A stretch of DNA of 64,000 nucleotides from Carboxylicivirga caseinilyticus. Lineage in GTDB: Bacteria > Bacteroidota > Bacteroidia > Bacteroidales > Marinilabiliaceae. A model generated the notes under the pieces. The model made no database searches, was not told the origin of the DNA, and was given only the letters and a program-made list of their open reading frames with translations. The DNA is taken from the NCBI GenBank assembly GCA_025499705.1, contig JAFMVE010000008.1:107788-171787 (forward strand), read 5' to 3'. Made by a program: the position numbers and the translations under genes. Positions 8,538 through 18,072 of this stretch are shown here, piece after piece (within the stretch, counting starts at the first letter, position 1; each line of letters starts with the position of its first letter).

Positions 8538-9707
8538 TTATTCATTAACTTCACCGACAAAGTTTAAATTGATTTCTAATATCTCTGGTCTGTTTCCTGT
8601 TCTGATAGGAGGTCCCCAGGTGCCAAAGCCTGTGCTGACAATAAAATGAGAATTGCCTTTTTGCTTATAACCCCTGCTTACTTCAAATATTTTTTTCGTG
8701 ATGTATCCAAAAGGCCAAAGCTGACCATGATGAGTGTGCCCTGATATTTGCAAATCAACACCTGCATTTGTTGCGTCATCCAAATTATAAGGTTGGTGAT
8801 CGAGTAAAATGATAGGTTTTGAATGGTCAAGATTTCCAAGCAATTCCTCAAGGTTTTTACGCTGGTTATTGGTTCTGTTTTTATCTCTGTCTTCTCTGGC
8901 GGCAATAATAAACGAATCATTTATGGTGATGCTGGAGTCACGTAAAACAGTAATGCCATGATCGATCAAATATTCTACAGCTCTTTCAACGCCACCAATA
9001 TACTCGTGATTACCTGTCGAAGCATAAACTCCCATGGGAGCTTTCAATTCCAAAAGGTTTTTGCCTAAGTTTTGTTTGATAACGGGTTGTACATCTTCAT
9101 CTACCACGTCTCCTGCCAGAAGTATGATATCGGGATGAAGGCTATTGATAGTTTCAACCAGTTTGCTTGTTTTTCTTGGACCAATAATGGTTCCGAGATG
9201 TATATCTGAGGCTGCAACAATTTTCAAAGATTGCATTGATCCTGCATTCTTGTGAATATTAATTGTTTGTTGGTTGATTTTTGGATGCCAGGCATTTAAA
9301 AAGCCAATGAGTATGGTTAAAAGAACTCCTGAAAAAATTATGATGCCGGTTATTGTCTTTAACTGATCATAAGCTGCACTTCCTTTCGAAGGGAGGAAGT
9401 GGAATATCCAGTTCAATAATCTGATTAGATCAACAGTTATGAGGCTAAGTGTAAAATATAGCATGCCTGCAAACCAGAAGGCTCCAATCCAATGAAGGGT
9501 GGTTGCTGGGGGAGCATACCATATTTTTTCCAGAAACCGTCCTGCTGGATAAGCTAAAAAAAGTACAATCATTAAAATTCTGAATGTAGATTTTAAGGTG
9601 GTAGTATTCTCCAACCATTGCATTCCTCTTTGGTAAATGTAAAAGTTGACAAAAAAATGAATGCTTAATACAATGCTTAAGAAAATGATTATACTTGCCG
9701 TTTTCAT
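8538..9707 (-). CDS. Membrane-anchored calcineurin-like metallophosphoesterase
   Basis: The start at 9707 (MKTASIIIFLSIV) is preferred over an upstream in-frame ATG at 9755, because it begins directly with the first membrane segment. The 389-aa product has about four N-terminal transmembrane helices (residues 1-160). A metallophosphoesterase domain follows, with metal-ligand motifs ASDIHLG, LLAGDVVDE, TGNHEY and SGHTHHGQ. The family is YkuE/YaeI-like; some members hydrolyse phosphodiesters of UDP-lipids, but the substrate here is not known. It lies upstream of the TonB receptor on the same strand and could be co-transcribed with it. Confidence 0.86.
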   Translation of the reverse strand: MKTASIIIFLSIVLSIHFFVNFYIYQRGMQWLENTTTLKSTFRILMIVLFLAYPAGRFLEKIWYAPPATTLHWIGAFWFAGMLYFTLSLITVDLIRLLNWIFHFLPSKGSAAYDQLKTITGIIIFSGVLLTILIGFLNAWHPKINQQTINIHKNAGSMQSLKIVAASDIHLGTIIGPRKTSKLVETINSLHPDIILLAGDVVDEDVQPVIKQNLGKNLLELKAPMGVYASTGNHEYIGGVERAVEYLIDHGITVLRDSSITINDSFIIAAREDRDKNRTNNQRKNLEELLGNLDHSKPIILLDHQPYNLDDATNAGVDLQISGHTHHGQLWPFGYITKKIFEVSRGYKQKGNSHFIVSTGFGTWGPPIRTGNRPEILEINLNFVGEVNE

Positions 9708-9788
9708 AAATTGGGTCTTTAATGGCTGTAAAGATAATAAAGCTATTAAATACAAATGTCTTTGTTTATAACCTTACAGGGTAATAAA

Positions 9789-10151
9789 ATGTTTATGGCT
9801 AAAATGATAAATAAACCATCGAAATGGCTACTTATTCTAGGTGGAATTTTTATTCTTCTGGGTATTCTTCTTAGGATGCAGGCGGAATTGTTTGATTGGT
9901 CAATTGTTTTTTTTGCTGCCGGAGGTAGTTTGAAGGTTATCTACCTGGTGATAGGTGTCAGTAGAAAAATATTAAAAATAGGCTGGGAGATAATATTGCT
10001 ATTTATTGGAGTATCATTGGTAATGATGGGGGTATTTTTTAAAAACTATTCTGCATTTGATCATTTATATCGTTGGTTTATTTTGTTTGGGGTCATTTGT
10101 AAAGTCTCATTTTTAGTCATTTTCGTTAGGCGACAAAAATTGCGTAAATGA
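9789..10151 (+). CDS. Small integral membrane protein, unknown function
   Basis: The ORF extends back to an ATG at 9756. I prefer 9789 (or 9798, MAKMINKPS) because the hydrophobic helices begin just after. About 120 residues contain three to four predicted transmembrane segments: WLLILGGIFILLGILL, then 'DWSIVFFAAGGSLKVIYLVIG', then 'IILLFIGVSLVMMGVFF', then a last hydrophobic stretch. The C-terminus is basic (VRRQKLRK). No family is recognised. It is divergent from the metallophosphoesterase gene with only 81 bp between starts. Confidence 0.6.
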   Translation: MFMAKMINKPSKWLLILGGIFILLGILLRMQAELFDWSIVFFAAGGSLKVIYLVIGVSRKILKIGWEIILLFIGVSLVMMGVFFKNYSAFDHLYRWFILFGVICKVSFLVIFVRRQKLRK

Positions 10152-10316
10152 ATACCCTATGTTAGTAGTTTTGGGTTGTATAAATATATCATATAAATAA
10201 AACATACTAAAATAAAATGAAATATAATATATTGATATATAAATGTTATAATAGATTTATATTAAATTAATAGGATTATATATATTAAAAAAGTAGGCTC
10301 ATTTTTCTATATCTCA

Positions 10317-10324
10317 TATCTTTG
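10317..10324 (+). promoter_or_regulatory. Candidate -7 promoter box for the DUF4395 gene
   Basis: TATCTTTG is an exact TAnnTTTG match 43 bp upstream of the ATG at 10367. No TTTG stands at the ideal -33 spacing, so the upstream element is weak or absent. Confidence 0.45.
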
Positions 10325-10366
10325 TTGTGTTGATAAATGAATTGATCATTAAATAAAGAACAAAAG

Positions 10367-10810
10367 ATGAAGAATTTAGTGTGTCCGGTATCCCCTGATC
10401 GAGTGTTGGAAGCTCAACCACGAATTTCTGCCTTGTTAGTAGTGGTATTGTTGGGATTGTATTTGTTTACGCAATTATGGTTGATTCCTGTTTTTTTGTT
10501 TGTCGATTTTCTATTAAGGGGGTATGTGAATGGAAAATTCAGTGTTGTTGCCTATGTTTCAAAGACTTTAGCAATTAAATATTATGCTGATGGGTTAAAA
10601 ATAGATAAGGCTCCGAAAATGTTTGCCGCTCGTTTGGGTATGGTTTTTAGTGCTCTTATAATTGTTTTGAGCTTATTTAATTTGACCAGCTGGGCTTTGG
10701 GTTTTGCCTTTGCATTAATGATATTTGCTTCCGTTGAGTGTTTTTTAAATTTTTGTGTGGGTTGTTATGTATATACATTATTTATAATACCCATGTTAAA
10801 AAGTTATTGA
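10367..10810 (+). CDS. DUF4395-family integral membrane protein
   Basis: This 147-aa protein starts with a cysteine/proline motif (MKNLVCPVSPDRV) and has about four transmembrane helices. It ends near a CVGC pair inside the last helix (NFCVGCYVYTLF). That layout matches the DUF4395 family, small membrane proteins with conserved cysteines. Vicinal cysteines in a membrane segment suggest a thiol-redox or sulfur-related role, but this is inference. It is monocistronic, with a TATCTTTG promoter box just upstream. Confidence 0.72.
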   Translation: MKNLVCPVSPDRVLEAQPRISALLVVVLLGLYLFTQLWLIPVFLFVDFLLRGYVNGKFSVVAYVSKTLAIKYYADGLKIDKAPKMFAARLGMVFSALIIVLSLFNLTSWALGFAFALMIFASVECFLNFCVGCYVYTLFIIPMLKSY

Positions 10811-11010
10811 TGGTATGTGTTTGGTTGTAAATTTGGCACGACTTTTAGTTGTTGTAAATCTGCATTTTAACCTTTTATTGAATTCTGTTTATCGATCACA
10901 TTTGTAATTTAGTCTATAATATTTAATCATTCGTCAAAAGAATGCTCACTTTCAGATGCTTAACCGTAATTATTAACACTTTTAAAAAGTGATAATTAAA
11001 ATTGTGTGTT

Positions 11011-11505
11011 ATGAAATATCTGATTACAACTGTGTTTGCCTTATTGATGGCTTCATTAATGTATTCGCAGGATTTTTCTTATGTGAAAGAAATTGAACTT
11101 AATGATAACAATCAGCTTAAATCAGCTGAAGAGGATGTATTGGAGTGTTGTTATTATCTGGTAGCTGCCCGATATAATAAAAACGATGAACAGCGCATTG
11201 TTGCTACCGACTTTGTTTCGAAATGGGTAGATGCTAAATTTGACAAGGAAGTACTGTTGAATGAAAAGATTAATACAATAACCGAAGAGCGTCAGGAGCT
11301 GAATGAGATGTTTCTGGTTTATTATGCTTTACGATATATCGAAAATGAAGGTGGGATAGGCAAGGAAGAATTAGTTCAGAAAGCATTAACAGGTGTTGTT
11401 GACTTTTGCGAAAATCCTGTGAATAAAATAAAGATTACTAAGGAGATGAAGAATCTTAAAGAGGTGATTGAAGCAGGAACTTTATCGGCTTATCTGCAGA
11501 AATAG
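11011..11505 (+). CDS. Exported protein of unknown function
   Basis: An ATG at 11011 is preferred to the TTG three codons upstream, because it starts a clean signal peptide (MKYLITTVFALLMASLMYSQ). The mature part, about 145 residues, is helical and acidic, with no transmembrane segment and no catalytic motif that I recognise. It has a pair of adjacent cysteines (LECCYYL) early on. It converges on recA, and the two share a bidirectional terminator. Expression from its own promoter is likely, given the 200-bp gap upstream. Confidence 0.65.
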   Translation: MKYLITTVFALLMASLMYSQDFSYVKEIELNDNNQLKSAEEDVLECCYYLVAARYNKNDEQRIVATDFVSKWVDAKFDKEVLLNEKINTITEERQELNEMFLVYYALRYIENEGGIGKEELVQKALTGVVDFCENPVNKIKITKEMKNLKEVIEAGTLSAYLQK

Positions 11506-11524
11506 TGAGAATTGAGATAAATAA

Positions 11525-11554
11525 AAACGGGTATTCGATTTAGAATACCCGTTT
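11525..11554. terminator. Bidirectional terminator between the exported protein gene and recA
   Basis: The perfect 12-bp stem aaacgggtattc / gaatacccgttt has a 6-nt loop. A-rich and T-rich flanks on both sides let it serve the two convergent transcripts. Confidence 0.85.
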
Positions 11555-11570
11555 CTTGTATGTGTTGGAA

Positions 11571-12590
11571 TTACTTCGCTTTAATGGCTTCCATAATTTT
11601 TTGTTCCAGTTCTTCCGCTAATTCAGGATTGTCTTTAATTACTTCCTTAACAGCTTCTCTACCCTGGCCGAGTTTTGTTTCGCCATAGCTGAACCATGAT
11701 CCGCTTTTCTTAACAATTTCAAGTTCAACACCTAAATCCAGGATCTCACCAATTCTGGAGATTCCCTCGCCATAACGAATTTCAAATTCGGCTTTTTTGA
11801 ATGGAGGAGCTACTTTGTTTTTAACAACTTTAACACGGGTTAAACTACCTACAACGTTTTCGCCGTCTTTAATTTGGGTAACACGACGAATGTCCAAGCG
11901 AACAGAGGCATAGAATTTTAATGCGTTACCACCTGTTGTTGTTTCCGGATTTCCGAACATTACTCCAATTTTTTCACGCAACTGGTTGATGAAAATACAG
12001 GTTGTGTTGGTTTTATTGATAGTTGAAGTTAATTTACGTAGTGCCTGAGACATCAAACGGGCTTGTAATCCCATTCTAGAATCACCCATATCGCCTTCTA
12101 TTTCTGCTTTTGGAGTTAGAGCGGCAACAGAGTCAATAACGATAATGTCGATAGCTGATGATCGGATAAGCTGATCAGCAATTTCTAAAGCTTGCTCGCC
12201 ATTATCGGGTTGGGATATTAAAAGGTTTTCCAGGTTAACCCCTAGTTTTTCGGCATAAAAACGATCAAAGGCATGTTCTGCATCAATAAATGCTGCAATG
12301 CCTCCTTGTTTTTGGGCTTCCGCAATGGCATGAATAGCAAGAGTTGTTTTACCAGATGACTCAGGACCATAGATTTCAATAATTCTTCCGCGAGGTAAAC
12401 CGCCAACACCTAAAGCAAGGTTAAGTGCTATGGAACCGGATGGTATAACCGGAACATCTTCAATGGATGCATCATCCATCTTCATAATGGTTCCTTTACC
12501 ATAGGTTTTATCAATTTTATCCATGGTAAGCTGAAGGGCTTTCAGTTTTTCCTGGTTTACTTTATTTTCTTTTTTCTCTTTTTCTGCCAT
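11571..12590 (-). CDS. recA: Recombinase A
   Basis: This 339-aa protein is the usual length for RecA. It catalyses ATP-dependent strand exchange in homologous recombination and activates LexA-type cleavage. Visible landmarks are Walker [10 protein letters not shown] (about residue 74), the Walker B-like [17 protein letters not shown], the L1/L2 DNA-binding loops around [17 protein letters not shown] and [22 protein letters not shown], and the acidic/lysine C-terminus. It lies 46 bp downstream of a peroxiredoxin gene on the same strand and probably forms an operon with it, a pairing I recall from other Bacteroidota. Confidence 0.98.
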   Translation of the reverse strand: MAEKEKKENKVNQEKLKALQLTMDKIDKTYGKGTIMKMDDASIEDVPVIPSGSIALNLALGVGGLPRGRIIEIYGPESSGKTTLAIHAIAEAQKQGGIAAFIDAEHAFDRFYAEKLGVNLENLLISQPDNGEQALEIADQLIRSSAIDIIVIDSVAALTPKAEIEGDMGDSRMGLQARLMSQALRKLTSTINKTNTTCIFINQLREKIGVMFGNPETTTGGNALKFYASVRLDIRRVTQIKDGENVVGSLTRVKVVKNKVAPPFKKAEFEIRYGEGISRIGEILDLGVELEIVKKSGSWFSYGETKLGQGREAVKEVIKDNPELAEELEQKIMEAIKAK

Positions 12591-12636
12591 TTTATTTTGT
12601 TTTATGCTGTTTCTTCAATTTGTCAGGGTAGTAGAG

Positions 12637-13101
12637 TTATAAATTTAACTCGCTTAATATCTGATTTGTATGATCTTTTGTTTTTACTTTCTCAAAGATC
12701 TTTGTTATAGTTCCCTCTTCGTCAATAATAAACGTTTTTCTTAAAACACCCATGTAAGTTTTGCCATACAACTTCTTTTCTCCCCAGGCATTGTACATTT
12801 CAAGAATCTCTTTTTCAGTGTCTGCAATTAGGTTGAATCTAAGATTGTGTTTGGCAATAAATTTCTGGTGCGACGAAATACTGTCGGGACTAACACCTAT
12901 TACTTCAAAGCCTTTACTGGTAAGTTCGTCATAGTTCTCGCTAAGATTACACGATTCAGCTGTGCAGCCGGGTGTATTGTCTTTTGGGTAGAAATATAAA
13001 ATGACTTTTTTGCCTTTGAAGTCCTCCAGGGTGATTGTTTTGTTGTCCTGATTGATTCCTTTGAAAACAGGGGCTTTGTCGCCTTCTTTTAGTACTGACA
13101 T
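12637..13101 (-). CDS. bcp: Thiol peroxidase of the PrxQ/Bcp type
   Basis: The start at 13101 (MSVLKEGDKAP) is chosen over the in-frame ATG at 13143, because it gives the normal 154-aa length and places the thioredoxin fold at once. The motif TPGCTAESC holds the peroxidatic cysteine and, five residues on, the resolving cysteine, which is the atypical 2-Cys PrxQ signature. The enzyme reduces hydrogen peroxide and organic peroxides with thioredoxin as donor in the cytosol. It precedes recA with a 46-bp gap and no terminator, linking oxidative-stress defence with DNA repair in one likely transcript. Confidence 0.94.
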   Translation of the reverse strand: MSVLKEGDKAPVFKGINQDNKTITLEDFKGKKVILYFYPKDNTPGCTAESCNLSENYDELTSKGFEVIGVSPDSISSHQKFIAKHNLRFNLIADTEKEILEMYNAWGEKKLYGKTYMGVLRKTFIIDEEGTITKIFEKVKTKDHTNQILSELNL

Positions 13102-13316
13102 AGCTAATGAAATTAATTGGTTACAAATATATTTAATATACAACGAATATGCTCAGGCTTGGTTCAAAAGTTATTAACATGCAATAGTTCAATGCTGTAA
13201 GTATTTTGTTAATCGTAATATTATTGTGCTTATTTGTATGTTATTCAATGCTGGTACATTGCATTTAATATTATTGATTAACCTTAGTTATTCTGATAAG
13301 CAGGCTGCAAAATCGA

Positions 13317-13324
13317 TAGGTTTG
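13317..13324 (+). promoter_or_regulatory. Candidate -7 promoter box for the TPR/PD40 gene
   Basis: TAGGTTTG matches TAnnTTTG and lies 33 bp before the ATG at 13357. The -33 element is not clear. Confidence 0.4.
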
Positions 13325-13356
13325 TTTAATTTTGAAGCTGCCAACACAAGAAAAAT

Positions 13357-15837
13357 ATGATTTTAACACGTATGAAAATTCAATACATTGTTTTGATAAT
13401 GATTGCATTTGTTTCACTAAAGATAAATGCACAGGAATCTTATTCTTCAAAACAAGCTTATGATATTTTTAAGGACGGAGATTATAAAGAGGCTCAAAAA
13501 GCATATGCTTATTTATTGACTAAGTACGATCGGGAGCCTAAATACAATTATTACTATGGAATATGTCTGTTGCAGAATAATGAGAATATCTCAGAAGCTG
13601 TAAAGCGATTGAAATTTGCAGCATTAAAAGGGATTAGTAGAGATGCCTATTATTATTTGGGAAGAGCTTATCAGTTGAATTATAATTTTGAAGAAGCTAT
13701 TTCGCAATTTAATCGCTTTTTAAAATATGCTGCAGCTTCAGATATCCGTAATGAGAAAGCTGAGATGTATGTGCGGCAATGTAAGGTGAGTGTGGATTTA
13801 GCGGCCAAAGTATATCATCTTGATGTATTATCAAGAGATACAGTGCAGAAGAAAACCTTCATTAATTACTATCATCCGGTGAAAGATGTGGGACGGATTA
13901 TGCGGAATAGTGATTTCTTTGAATCCGGTGTTGACCCTGAGGGAGTGCTTTATCTGACGGAGCGGGGAGATCAGGTTTATTTTGCCTTGCTAAACGAAGC
14001 TGGCAACAGGGATCTTTATAAAATGGAAAAGCTTCTGGATGGATGGAGTGATAGTAAACTTTTGAATGAATTGAATTCAGAAGCTGATGATATGTATCCG
14101 TATTTACTTATTGATGGACAAACCCTGTTTTTCTCTTCAAATCGAGAAGGAGGAATGGGAGGATTTGATATCTATAAATCAACATATGATTCCGGAACAA
14201 AAACGTTTTCTACTCCTGTTAATGTGGGCATACCATTTAACTCACCTAAAGATGATTTCTTATTTGTAACGGATGAATTTAATGATAAGGGATGGTTTGC
14301 TTCTAATCGTGAAACAAGCGATAGTACCTTGATTGTATACACCATAAAATGGAATAGTAAGGTGGTTAAAAATCTGGTTACAGATATGAATGTGGTCAAG
14401 GAGGTAGCTGCTTTACCTCTTTCTGATCAGAGTTTCAATACCACCGGTAAAACGGATAAGAATGGATCTGTTGATCAACAAAAGAAAAGCTTTGAATTTC
14501 GTTTTATGATTGCTGACACATTGGTTTACACTAAAAAAGAGCATTTTAATAGTCAGGAGGCATTGGAATATTTTCGTCAGAGTCAGCAGTTGATTCATCA
14601 GAAAGATAGTTTGTCAAACTTAATGAAAGGTCAGCGTATTAGGTATGCAAGAACTAATTCTGATACCGAACGTGATATGTTGGTGAAAGATATTCTTTTG
14701 CTTGAAAAACAGGTTTATGGTTTAGATGGCAATATTGAACAAACGCAAAATAATGCAAGATATACCGAACTGACCAGAATTAAAGAATTGATTCGACAAG
14801 GAAGGTATATTGCACCTGATCAGGTAAAAACTGAAAAGAAGTCGGAAACAAAGTTGAAGGAGATTCTTATACCTTCGGAATATACCTATTATACCAACGA
14901 AGAATTTCAACGGAAATTGAATGAGTTAGATGAGATGTATCAACAGGTTTTTGATCCATCAGAGGTAGCTCAGTTGAAAAAAGCAGACTCTTTATTCGTT
15001 TGGGGAAATATTCTTAGTCTGGAGTCATCTAAACTGCTGGAGGAGGCTGATAATCAGCAGTCGGTAAAGGTTCCGGTTGTATCTAATCCATTTAAAAAGC
15101 AGGATGAAGAAGAGGAAGAGAATGTTGTTTCGCCAGCTCAGGAAATGATCAATAAATCAAAGGAATTGAAGGAGATTTCTCTGGAATTGTACCATCAGTC
15201 ACTCGATCAGAAATATAAGATTTATGGTCAAAAGTTAAGTGATGTGGTAAAGTCAAATTCAACCGCAGATTTTTCTTATATAGAACAACCGCAGATCGAT
15301 GCTTCAACCTACTTTAAAAATGCTAAAGAGATGTTAAACCCTGTATTGGGGTATGACGTGGAAACCTACGAAAAAGCAGGTGCGATGAAGCGATCAGGAG
15401 TACAGGAGCAAGAGAAAGCATTGTTTACTTATCTTGAGAAGAAGGAAGGTGGTGAAGTTGCTGAAGAGTTGGTGGAAAAAGAAGAGGTTGTGGGAAATGT
15501 ACAAAAGACATATCAGGAGTTACAAGGGATGGATGAGGAGGTTAAGAAACCTCAGGAAATTGTTCAGGCAGCTTTTAAGAAAGAATATGAATATCGCATT
15601 CAGATTGGCGTATTTCGAAACGAACCAAATGCTGAGGCATTAAGCCAATTACCGGAGATTACAAAAACTGAAATTCCATCAAAAGATCTTACAAAATATT
15701 TTACAGGCAGATATCCAAGTTATATAAAAGCTTCAGAAGAATTAGATAAAGTGCGGGCAGCCGGATTTAGTGGGGCATTTGTTGTTGTGTTTAAGGATGG
15801 CAAACAAATTAATCTTACAGATGAATTAAAAAAATAG
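13357..15837 (+). CDS. TPR / PD40 beta-propeller / SPOR-like envelope protein
   Basis: This 826-aa exported protein starts MILTRMKIQYIV; a start at 13372 would give a shorter, cleaner signal peptide ending in NAQ. Residues about 25-130 are tetratricopeptide-like (YDIFKDGDYKEAQKAYAYLL). Residues about 170-330 hold PD40-type propeller segments such as 'LFFSSNREGGMGGFDIYKS'. A long charged helical region follows, and the last 80 residues (from YEYRIQIGVFRNEPNAEAL) resemble a SPOR peptidoglycan-binding domain. TPR-PD40 proteins in Bacteroidota act in the envelope, some in gliding or type IX secretion. This one lacks an OmpA domain, so it is not a canonical PorE. Role is inferred only. Confidence 0.72.
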   Translation: MILTRMKIQYIVLIMIAFVSLKINAQESYSSKQAYDIFKDGDYKEAQKAYAYLLTKYDREPKYNYYYGICLLQNNENISEAVKRLKFAALKGISRDAYYYLGRAYQLNYNFEEAISQFNRFLKYAAASDIRNEKAEMYVRQCKVSVDLAAKVYHLDVLSRDTVQKKTFINYYHPVKDVGRIMRNSDFFESGVDPEGVLYLTERGDQVYFALLNEAGNRDLYKMEKLLDGWSDSKLLNELNSEADDMYPYLLIDGQTLFFSSNREGGMGGFDIYKSTYDSGTKTFSTPVNVGIPFNSPKDDFLFVTDEFNDKGWFASNRETSDSTLIVYTIKWNSKVVKNLVTDMNVVKEVAALPLSDQSFNTTGKTDKNGSVDQQKKSFEFRFMIADTLVYTKKEHFNSQEALEYFRQSQQLIHQKDSLSNLMKGQRIRYARTNSDTERDMLVKDILLLEKQVYGLDGNIEQTQNNARYTELTRIKELIRQGRYIAPDQVKTEKKSETKLKEILIPSEYTYYTNEEFQRKLNELDEMYQQVFDPSEVAQLKKADSLFVWGNILSLESSKLLEEADNQQSVKVPVVSNPFKKQDEEEEENVVSPAQEMINKSKELKEISLELYHQSLDQKYKIYGQKLSDVVKSNSTADFSYIEQPQIDASTYFKNAKEMLNPVLGYDVETYEKAGAMKRSGVQEQEKALFTYLEKKEGGEVAEELVEKEEVVGNVQKTYQELQGMDEEVKKPQEIVQAAFKKEYEYRIQIGVFRNEPNAEALSQLPEITKTEIPSKDLTKYFTGRYPSYIKASEELDKVRAAGFSGAFVVVFKDGKQINLTDELKK

Positions 15838-15887
15838 AAATTGGTTTTTTACAAAAAAACTGTTTATTTTAAAGAAACATTTGGCCT

Positions 15888-16163
15888 ATGGTTGCATTTA
15901 GTAAAAGAAGCAAGCTTCCTGAGAAGGATGGAAGTAATAGTGAAAAGCGAATTCTTACACTTCATAATGATGATGTTAATACATTTGATCATGTTATCGA
16001 TGTGTTATGTGAGGTTTGTGAGCACGATGCTATTCAGGCAGAACAATGTGCCCTCATTACTCACTACAAAGGATCGTGCGATGTTATGGTTGGGGCAGTT
16101 GACAAACTTTTAACGATACAAGAGCAAATGGTTCAGGAAAAACTTTTAGTTACCATTGATTAA
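15888..16163 (+). CDS. clpS: ClpS-family adaptor of the ClpAP/ClpCP protease
   Basis: This 91-aa cytosolic protein carries the ClpS core: 'ILTLHNDDVNTFDHVIDVL', then histidine/cysteine residues, then 'QAEQCALITHYKGSCDVMVG'. The NDDxxTxxxV segment forms the N-degron binding pocket in this family. ClpS delivers N-end-rule substrates to the Clp ATPase. It is first in a run with nfeD and floA, starting 6 bp before nfeD after its stop. No clp chaperone gene is nearby. Confidence 0.88.
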   Translation: MVAFSKRSKLPEKDGSNSEKRILTLHNDDVNTFDHVIDVLCEVCEHDAIQAEQCALITHYKGSCDVMVGAVDKLLTIQEQMVQEKLLVTID

Positions 16164-16169
16164 ATCACT

Positions 16170-16646
16170 ATGTCATTAACTGTTATTATCTTAATAATCC
16201 TTTTAGGATTATTTCTTTTAGTTCTAGAGTTTTTTGTTTTTCCCGGAGTAACGGTTGCTGGAATAGGAGGGTTCTTATTTGCAGCAGGTGGTATTTATTT
16301 GGTATATGACAAATATGGAACATCATCGGGTAATATTGCCCTGGTTGGTACCTTGATTGTGGGTATAGTTATTTTGGTAATGGCTTTTCGGTCAAATACA
16401 TGGAATCGTCTCATGCTTCAGTCAAATATTGATGGTAAAGTAGAAACAGTGAAGCAGGATGTTATAAAAGAGGGTGACGAGGGTGTTACAGTAACCCGTT
16501 TAAATCCAATTGGAAAAGTAAGTGTTAATTCCGAACTGGTTGAAGGTCGTTGCCCTGGTCATTTTGTTGATGAAAACACGTCAGTTATAGTTCAAAAAGT
16601 ATATAAAACATACGTAATTGTAAAACCTAAAAAATTAAACTTATGA
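16170..16646 (+). CDS. Short NfeD-family membrane protein
   Basis: This 158-aa protein has two to three hydrophobic segments at the N-terminus ([21 protein letters not shown]), then a glycine-rich [12 protein letters not shown] helix and another helix. It ends in an OB-like soluble C-terminal domain (about residues 90-158: [21 protein letters not shown]). This is the short NfeD1b form that partners flotillin-like proteins in membrane microdomains. The stop overlaps the next gene, floA, by 4 bp, so the pair is translationally coupled. Confidence 0.88.
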   Translation: MSLTVIILIILLGLFLLVLEFFVFPGVTVAGIGGFLFAAGGIYLVYDKYGTSSGNIALVGTLIVGIVILVMAFRSNTWNRLMLQSNIDGKVETVKQDVIKEGDEGVTVTRLNPIGKVSVNSELVEGRCPGHFVDENTSVIVQKVYKTYVIVKPKKLNL

Positions 16647-17632
16647 TGGAAGGTTTCGCTCCAATATTATTGATAGCGGCGGTCGTAGTCGTTGTCTTTT
16701 TATTTCTTTATTATGTTCCTATTTTACTTTGGTTTTCAGCTTTAGTTTCAGGAGTTCGTATCTCGCTTATTCAGCTTGTTTTGATGCGAATTCGTAAGGT
16801 GCCTCCAGGGGTTATTGTTCGAGCTCTGATTGAGGCTTCAAAAGCAGGATTAAAAGAAATAAAACGTGATGAACTGGAAGCTCACTTTCTGGCTGGTGGT
16901 CATATCGAGAACGTTGTTCATGCCTTGGTTTCGGCCAATAAAGCCAATATAGACCTGAACTTTCAAATGGCTACGGCTATTGACCTGGCAGGTCGTGATG
17001 TATTTGAAGCGGTTCAAATGTCAGTAAATCCAAAGGTAATTGATACACCTCCAGTAGCTGCTGTTGCAAAAGATGGTATTCAGTTGATTGCTAAAGCCAG
17101 GGTTACGGTTCGTGCCAGTATCAAACAATTAGTTGGTGGTGCTGGTGAAGAAACAGTGCTTGCTCGTGTTGGTGAAGGTATTGTATCCTCTATTGGTTCT
17201 TCTATTTCTCATAAAGCTGTGTTGGAGAATCCTGATTCTATTTCTAAAGTGGTTTTGGAAAAAGGATTGGATGCCGGTACTGCATTTGAGATTCTTTCTA
17301 TTGATATAGCAGATATTGATATAGGTAAAAACATTGGTGCTGGTTTACAAATAGATCAGGCAGAAGCTGATAAAAATATTGCGCAGGCAAAAGCAGAGGA
17401 GCGTAGAGCTATGGCTGTTGCTCTTGAGCAGGAAATGAAAGCTAAAGCACAAGAAGCCAGAGCTAAGGTGATTGAGGCTGAAGCTGACGTTCCGAAGGCC
17501 TTAGCTGAAGCTTTCAGAAGTGGAAATTTGGGCGTGATGGATTATTTGAAATATAAGAATATTGAGGCTGATACGGCCATGCGCGATTCAATTGCGAAGC
17601 CCGGACAGAAACCTCCTAAAAAAGATAATTAA
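16643..17632 (+). CDS. floA: Flotillin-like protein FloA (UPF0365 family)
   Basis: The 329-aa length is normal for FloA. An N-terminal membrane hairpin ([27 protein letters not shown]) anchors it. A band-7/flotillin core follows ([18 protein letters not shown], '[20 protein letters not shown]'). An alanine/glutamate-rich coiled coil ([21 protein letters not shown]) supports oligomerisation. FloA organises membrane microdomains with NfeD, whose gene it overlaps by 4 bp. A strong terminator follows directly. Confidence 0.95.
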   Translation: MMEGFAPILLIAAVVVVVFLFLYYVPILLWFSALVSGVRISLIQLVLMRIRKVPPGVIVRALIEASKAGLKEIKRDELEAHFLAGGHIENVVHALVSANKANIDLNFQMATAIDLAGRDVFEAVQMSVNPKVIDTPPVAAVAKDGIQLIAKARVTVRASIKQLVGGAGEETVLARVGEGIVSSIGSSISHKAVLENPDSISKVVLEKGLDAGTAFEILSIDIADIDIGKNIGAGLQIDQAEADKNIAQAKAEERRAMAVALEQEMKAKAQEARAKVIEAEADVPKALAEAFRSGNLGVMDYLKYKNIEADTAMRDSIAKPGQKPPKKDN

Positions 17633-17638
17633 TTTTTT

Positions 17639-17664
17639 GAAGCTCCTTCGGGAGCTTTTTTTTT
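17639..17664 (+). terminator. Rho-independent terminator of the clpS-nfeD-floA unit
   Basis: The stem aagctcc / ggagctt with a TTCG tetraloop is followed by eight T residues, directly after the floA stop. Confidence 0.93.
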
Positions 17665-17733
17665 GACTTTTAATTAGTTAATTCCGGACAATAATATTGA
17701 AGAATAAAAAGTGCGGAAATTTTTGAAAAAGTT

Positions 17734-17764
17734 TTTGGAGATATGATTCTATTTACTACTTTTG
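17734..17764 (+). promoter_or_regulatory. -33/-7 promoter of the tRNA cluster
   Basis: TTTG at 17734-17737 and TACTTTTG at 17757-17764 are separated by exactly 19 bp, the Bacteroidota sigma-70-type arrangement. The predicted start lies about 70 bp upstream of tRNA-Ser. Confidence 0.8.
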
Positions 17765-17842
17765 CAAACGCAATTGCAAATGGGGCGTACGATAGAGGAG
17801 TTTTGATGTAATTGCTACTCTCAAAAGGTGAGAGGTAAAAAT

Positions 17843-17929
17843 GGAGAGTTGGGTGAGTGGCTGAAACCACCAGTTTGCTAAACTGACGTACGGGAAACTG
17901 TACCGGGGGTTCGAATCCCCCACTCTCCG
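17843..17929 (+). tRNA. tRNA-Ser (GCT anticodon)
   Basis: This is an 87-nt class II tRNA. The acceptor stem GGAGAGT / ACTCTCC closes fully. The anticodon loop TTGCTAA gives GCT, reading AGC/AGU serine codons. A long variable arm is present, as expected for serine, and the T-arm carries GGTTCGAATCCCC. CCA is not encoded. Confidence 0.95.
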
Positions 17930-17943
17930 CTCAATATTGTTTT

Positions 17944-18018
17944 CGGGGTGTAGCGCAGTCCGGTTAGCGCACCTGGTTTGGGACCAGGGGGTCCCAGGTT
18001 CGAATCCTGGTACCCCGA
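17944..18018 (+). tRNA. tRNA-Pro (TGG anticodon), copy 1
   Basis: This 75-nt tRNA has acceptor stem CGGGGTG / TACCCCG and anticodon loop TTTGGGA (TGG), with T-arm GGTTCGAATCC. It is identical to the copy at 18073 and lies 14 bp after tRNA-Ser. A hairpin-T-run follows at 18026. Confidence 0.96.
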
Positions 18019-18025
18019 CTACTTT

Positions 18026-18060
18026 AAGAACTTTGTAATGATAAAGTTCTTTGTTTTTTT
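18026..18060 (+). terminator. Terminator between the two tRNA-Pro genes
   Basis: The 9-bp stem aagaacttt / aaagttctt with an 8-nt loop is followed by TGTTTTTTT. It may end or attenuate the first tRNA transcript before the second proline tRNA. Confidence 0.8.
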
Positions 18061-18072
18061 AGAATGTTGTTT

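Noticed and set aside
13357..15837. Calling the TPR/PD40 gene porE
   Set aside because: The OmpA-like C-terminal domain that marks PorE is not seen; a SPOR-like end is seen instead.
15841..16113. Plus-strand 90-codon ORF overlapping clpS in another frame
   Set aside because: The clpS frame has clear family motifs; this is its shadow.
17670..17870. Minus-strand 66-codon ORF overlapping the tRNA-Ser promoter and 5' end
   Set aside because: It runs across a good -33/-7 promoter and tRNA sequence; no family features.
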